Shown piece after piece: positions 48,896 to 48,991 of a DNA stretch of 48,991 nt (positions are counted from its first letter, which is position 1; each line of letters starts with the position of its first letter). The position numbers and the translations under genes are program-made. Source of the stretch: Streptomyces altiplanensis (GTDB lineage Bacteria > Actinomycetota > Actinomycetes > Streptomycetales > Streptomycetaceae); contig RHMC01000040.1 in assembly GCA_003719395.1 (NCBI GenBank), positions 1 through 48,991 on the forward strand, in the 5' to 3' direction. Below the pieces are notes generated by a model. That model saw only the letters and a list, made by a program, of their open reading frames with translations, was not told the origin of the DNA and did no database searches.

Positions 48896-48991
48896 ATGGA
48901 CGGCTACCTCGACGACACCGGCTTTCTCCTGACCGCCGATCACCAGTTGGCGTACAACCGCATGCTCGCCGGCCTCGCTCACGCTCGGGGC
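48896..48991 (+). CDS. Partial gene running off the window end
   Basis: An open plus-strand frame with G/C-rich third positions starting MDGYLDDTGFLLTADHQLAY and continuing NRMLAGLAHARG to the last base. ATG 48896 lacks a good ribosome site, so the start could lie elsewhere. There is too little sequence to identify a family. Confidence 0.4.
   Translation, partial: MDGYLDDTGFLLTADHQLAYNRMLAGLAHARG

Noticed and set aside
48554..48982. A 142-codon minus-strand frame at the window end
   Set aside because: The product is not family-like. The opposite strand has a better coding pattern from 48896, and the start is not supported by a ribosome site.

Overview
This is a high-GC actinobacterial chromosome segment, almost certainly from Streptomyces. 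The evidence is strong third-position GC bias, GTG starts, and a conserved gene order running from the phoH-ybeY-corC cluster through add, rnz, rsmE, dnaJ-hrcA, hemW, lepA, rpsT, holA, comEC-comEA and degV to leuS. No rRNA, tRNA or CRISPR array was found.

Region 1 (1-14.8 kb) is mostly minus strand. It holds a degenerate cytidine-deaminase-like gene, an XRE regulator divergent from an MFS exporter, a MmcQ/YjbR protein, a CorC-type CBS membrane protein, YbeY and PhoH. These are followed by a PfkB sugar kinase, an RDD membrane protein on the plus strand, adenosine deaminase, RNase Z, a HIT hydrolase, RsmE, a nitronate monooxygenase-like enzyme, DnaJ and HrcA. A textbook CIRCE operator lies upstream of hrcA.

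Region 2 (14.8-36.5 kb) is housekeeping: an MBL hydrolase, DUF3097, HemW, an ATPase/SpoIIE-type phosphatase, a long-chain acyl-CoA ligase, LepA, S20, DNA polymerase III delta, arylamine N-acetyltransferase, a PNPOx-like protein, ComEC/ComEA, DegV, a coiled-coil membrane protein and leucyl-tRNA synthetase. A complete-looking transcription attenuator precedes leuS: an apparently leaderless 12-residue leader peptide with three consecutive Leu codons, then a hairpin with a T-run.

Region 3 (36.5-49 kb) is an accessory, IS-riddled zone. It contains a PlsC-like acyltransferase, a PAS-GAF-SpoIIE phosphatase, a MerR regulator fused to beta-sliding-clamp domains with a TPR-like partner gene, and a small membrane protein with a TTA codon. 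It also contains an HxlR regulator divergent from a methyltransferase, one near-complete IS with matching terminal inverted repeats abutting the methyltransferase stop codon, at least five degraded transposase remnants, a CBS-pair protein and several unknown genes.

About thirty genes' worth of reading frames are interrupted by single-base indels, mostly in C or G runs. They hit essential single-copy genes (leuS, holA) as readily as dispensable ones, so most are better read as assembly or sequencing errors than as pseudogenes. Gene spans given here bridge those shifts, and approximate shift positions are stated per gene.
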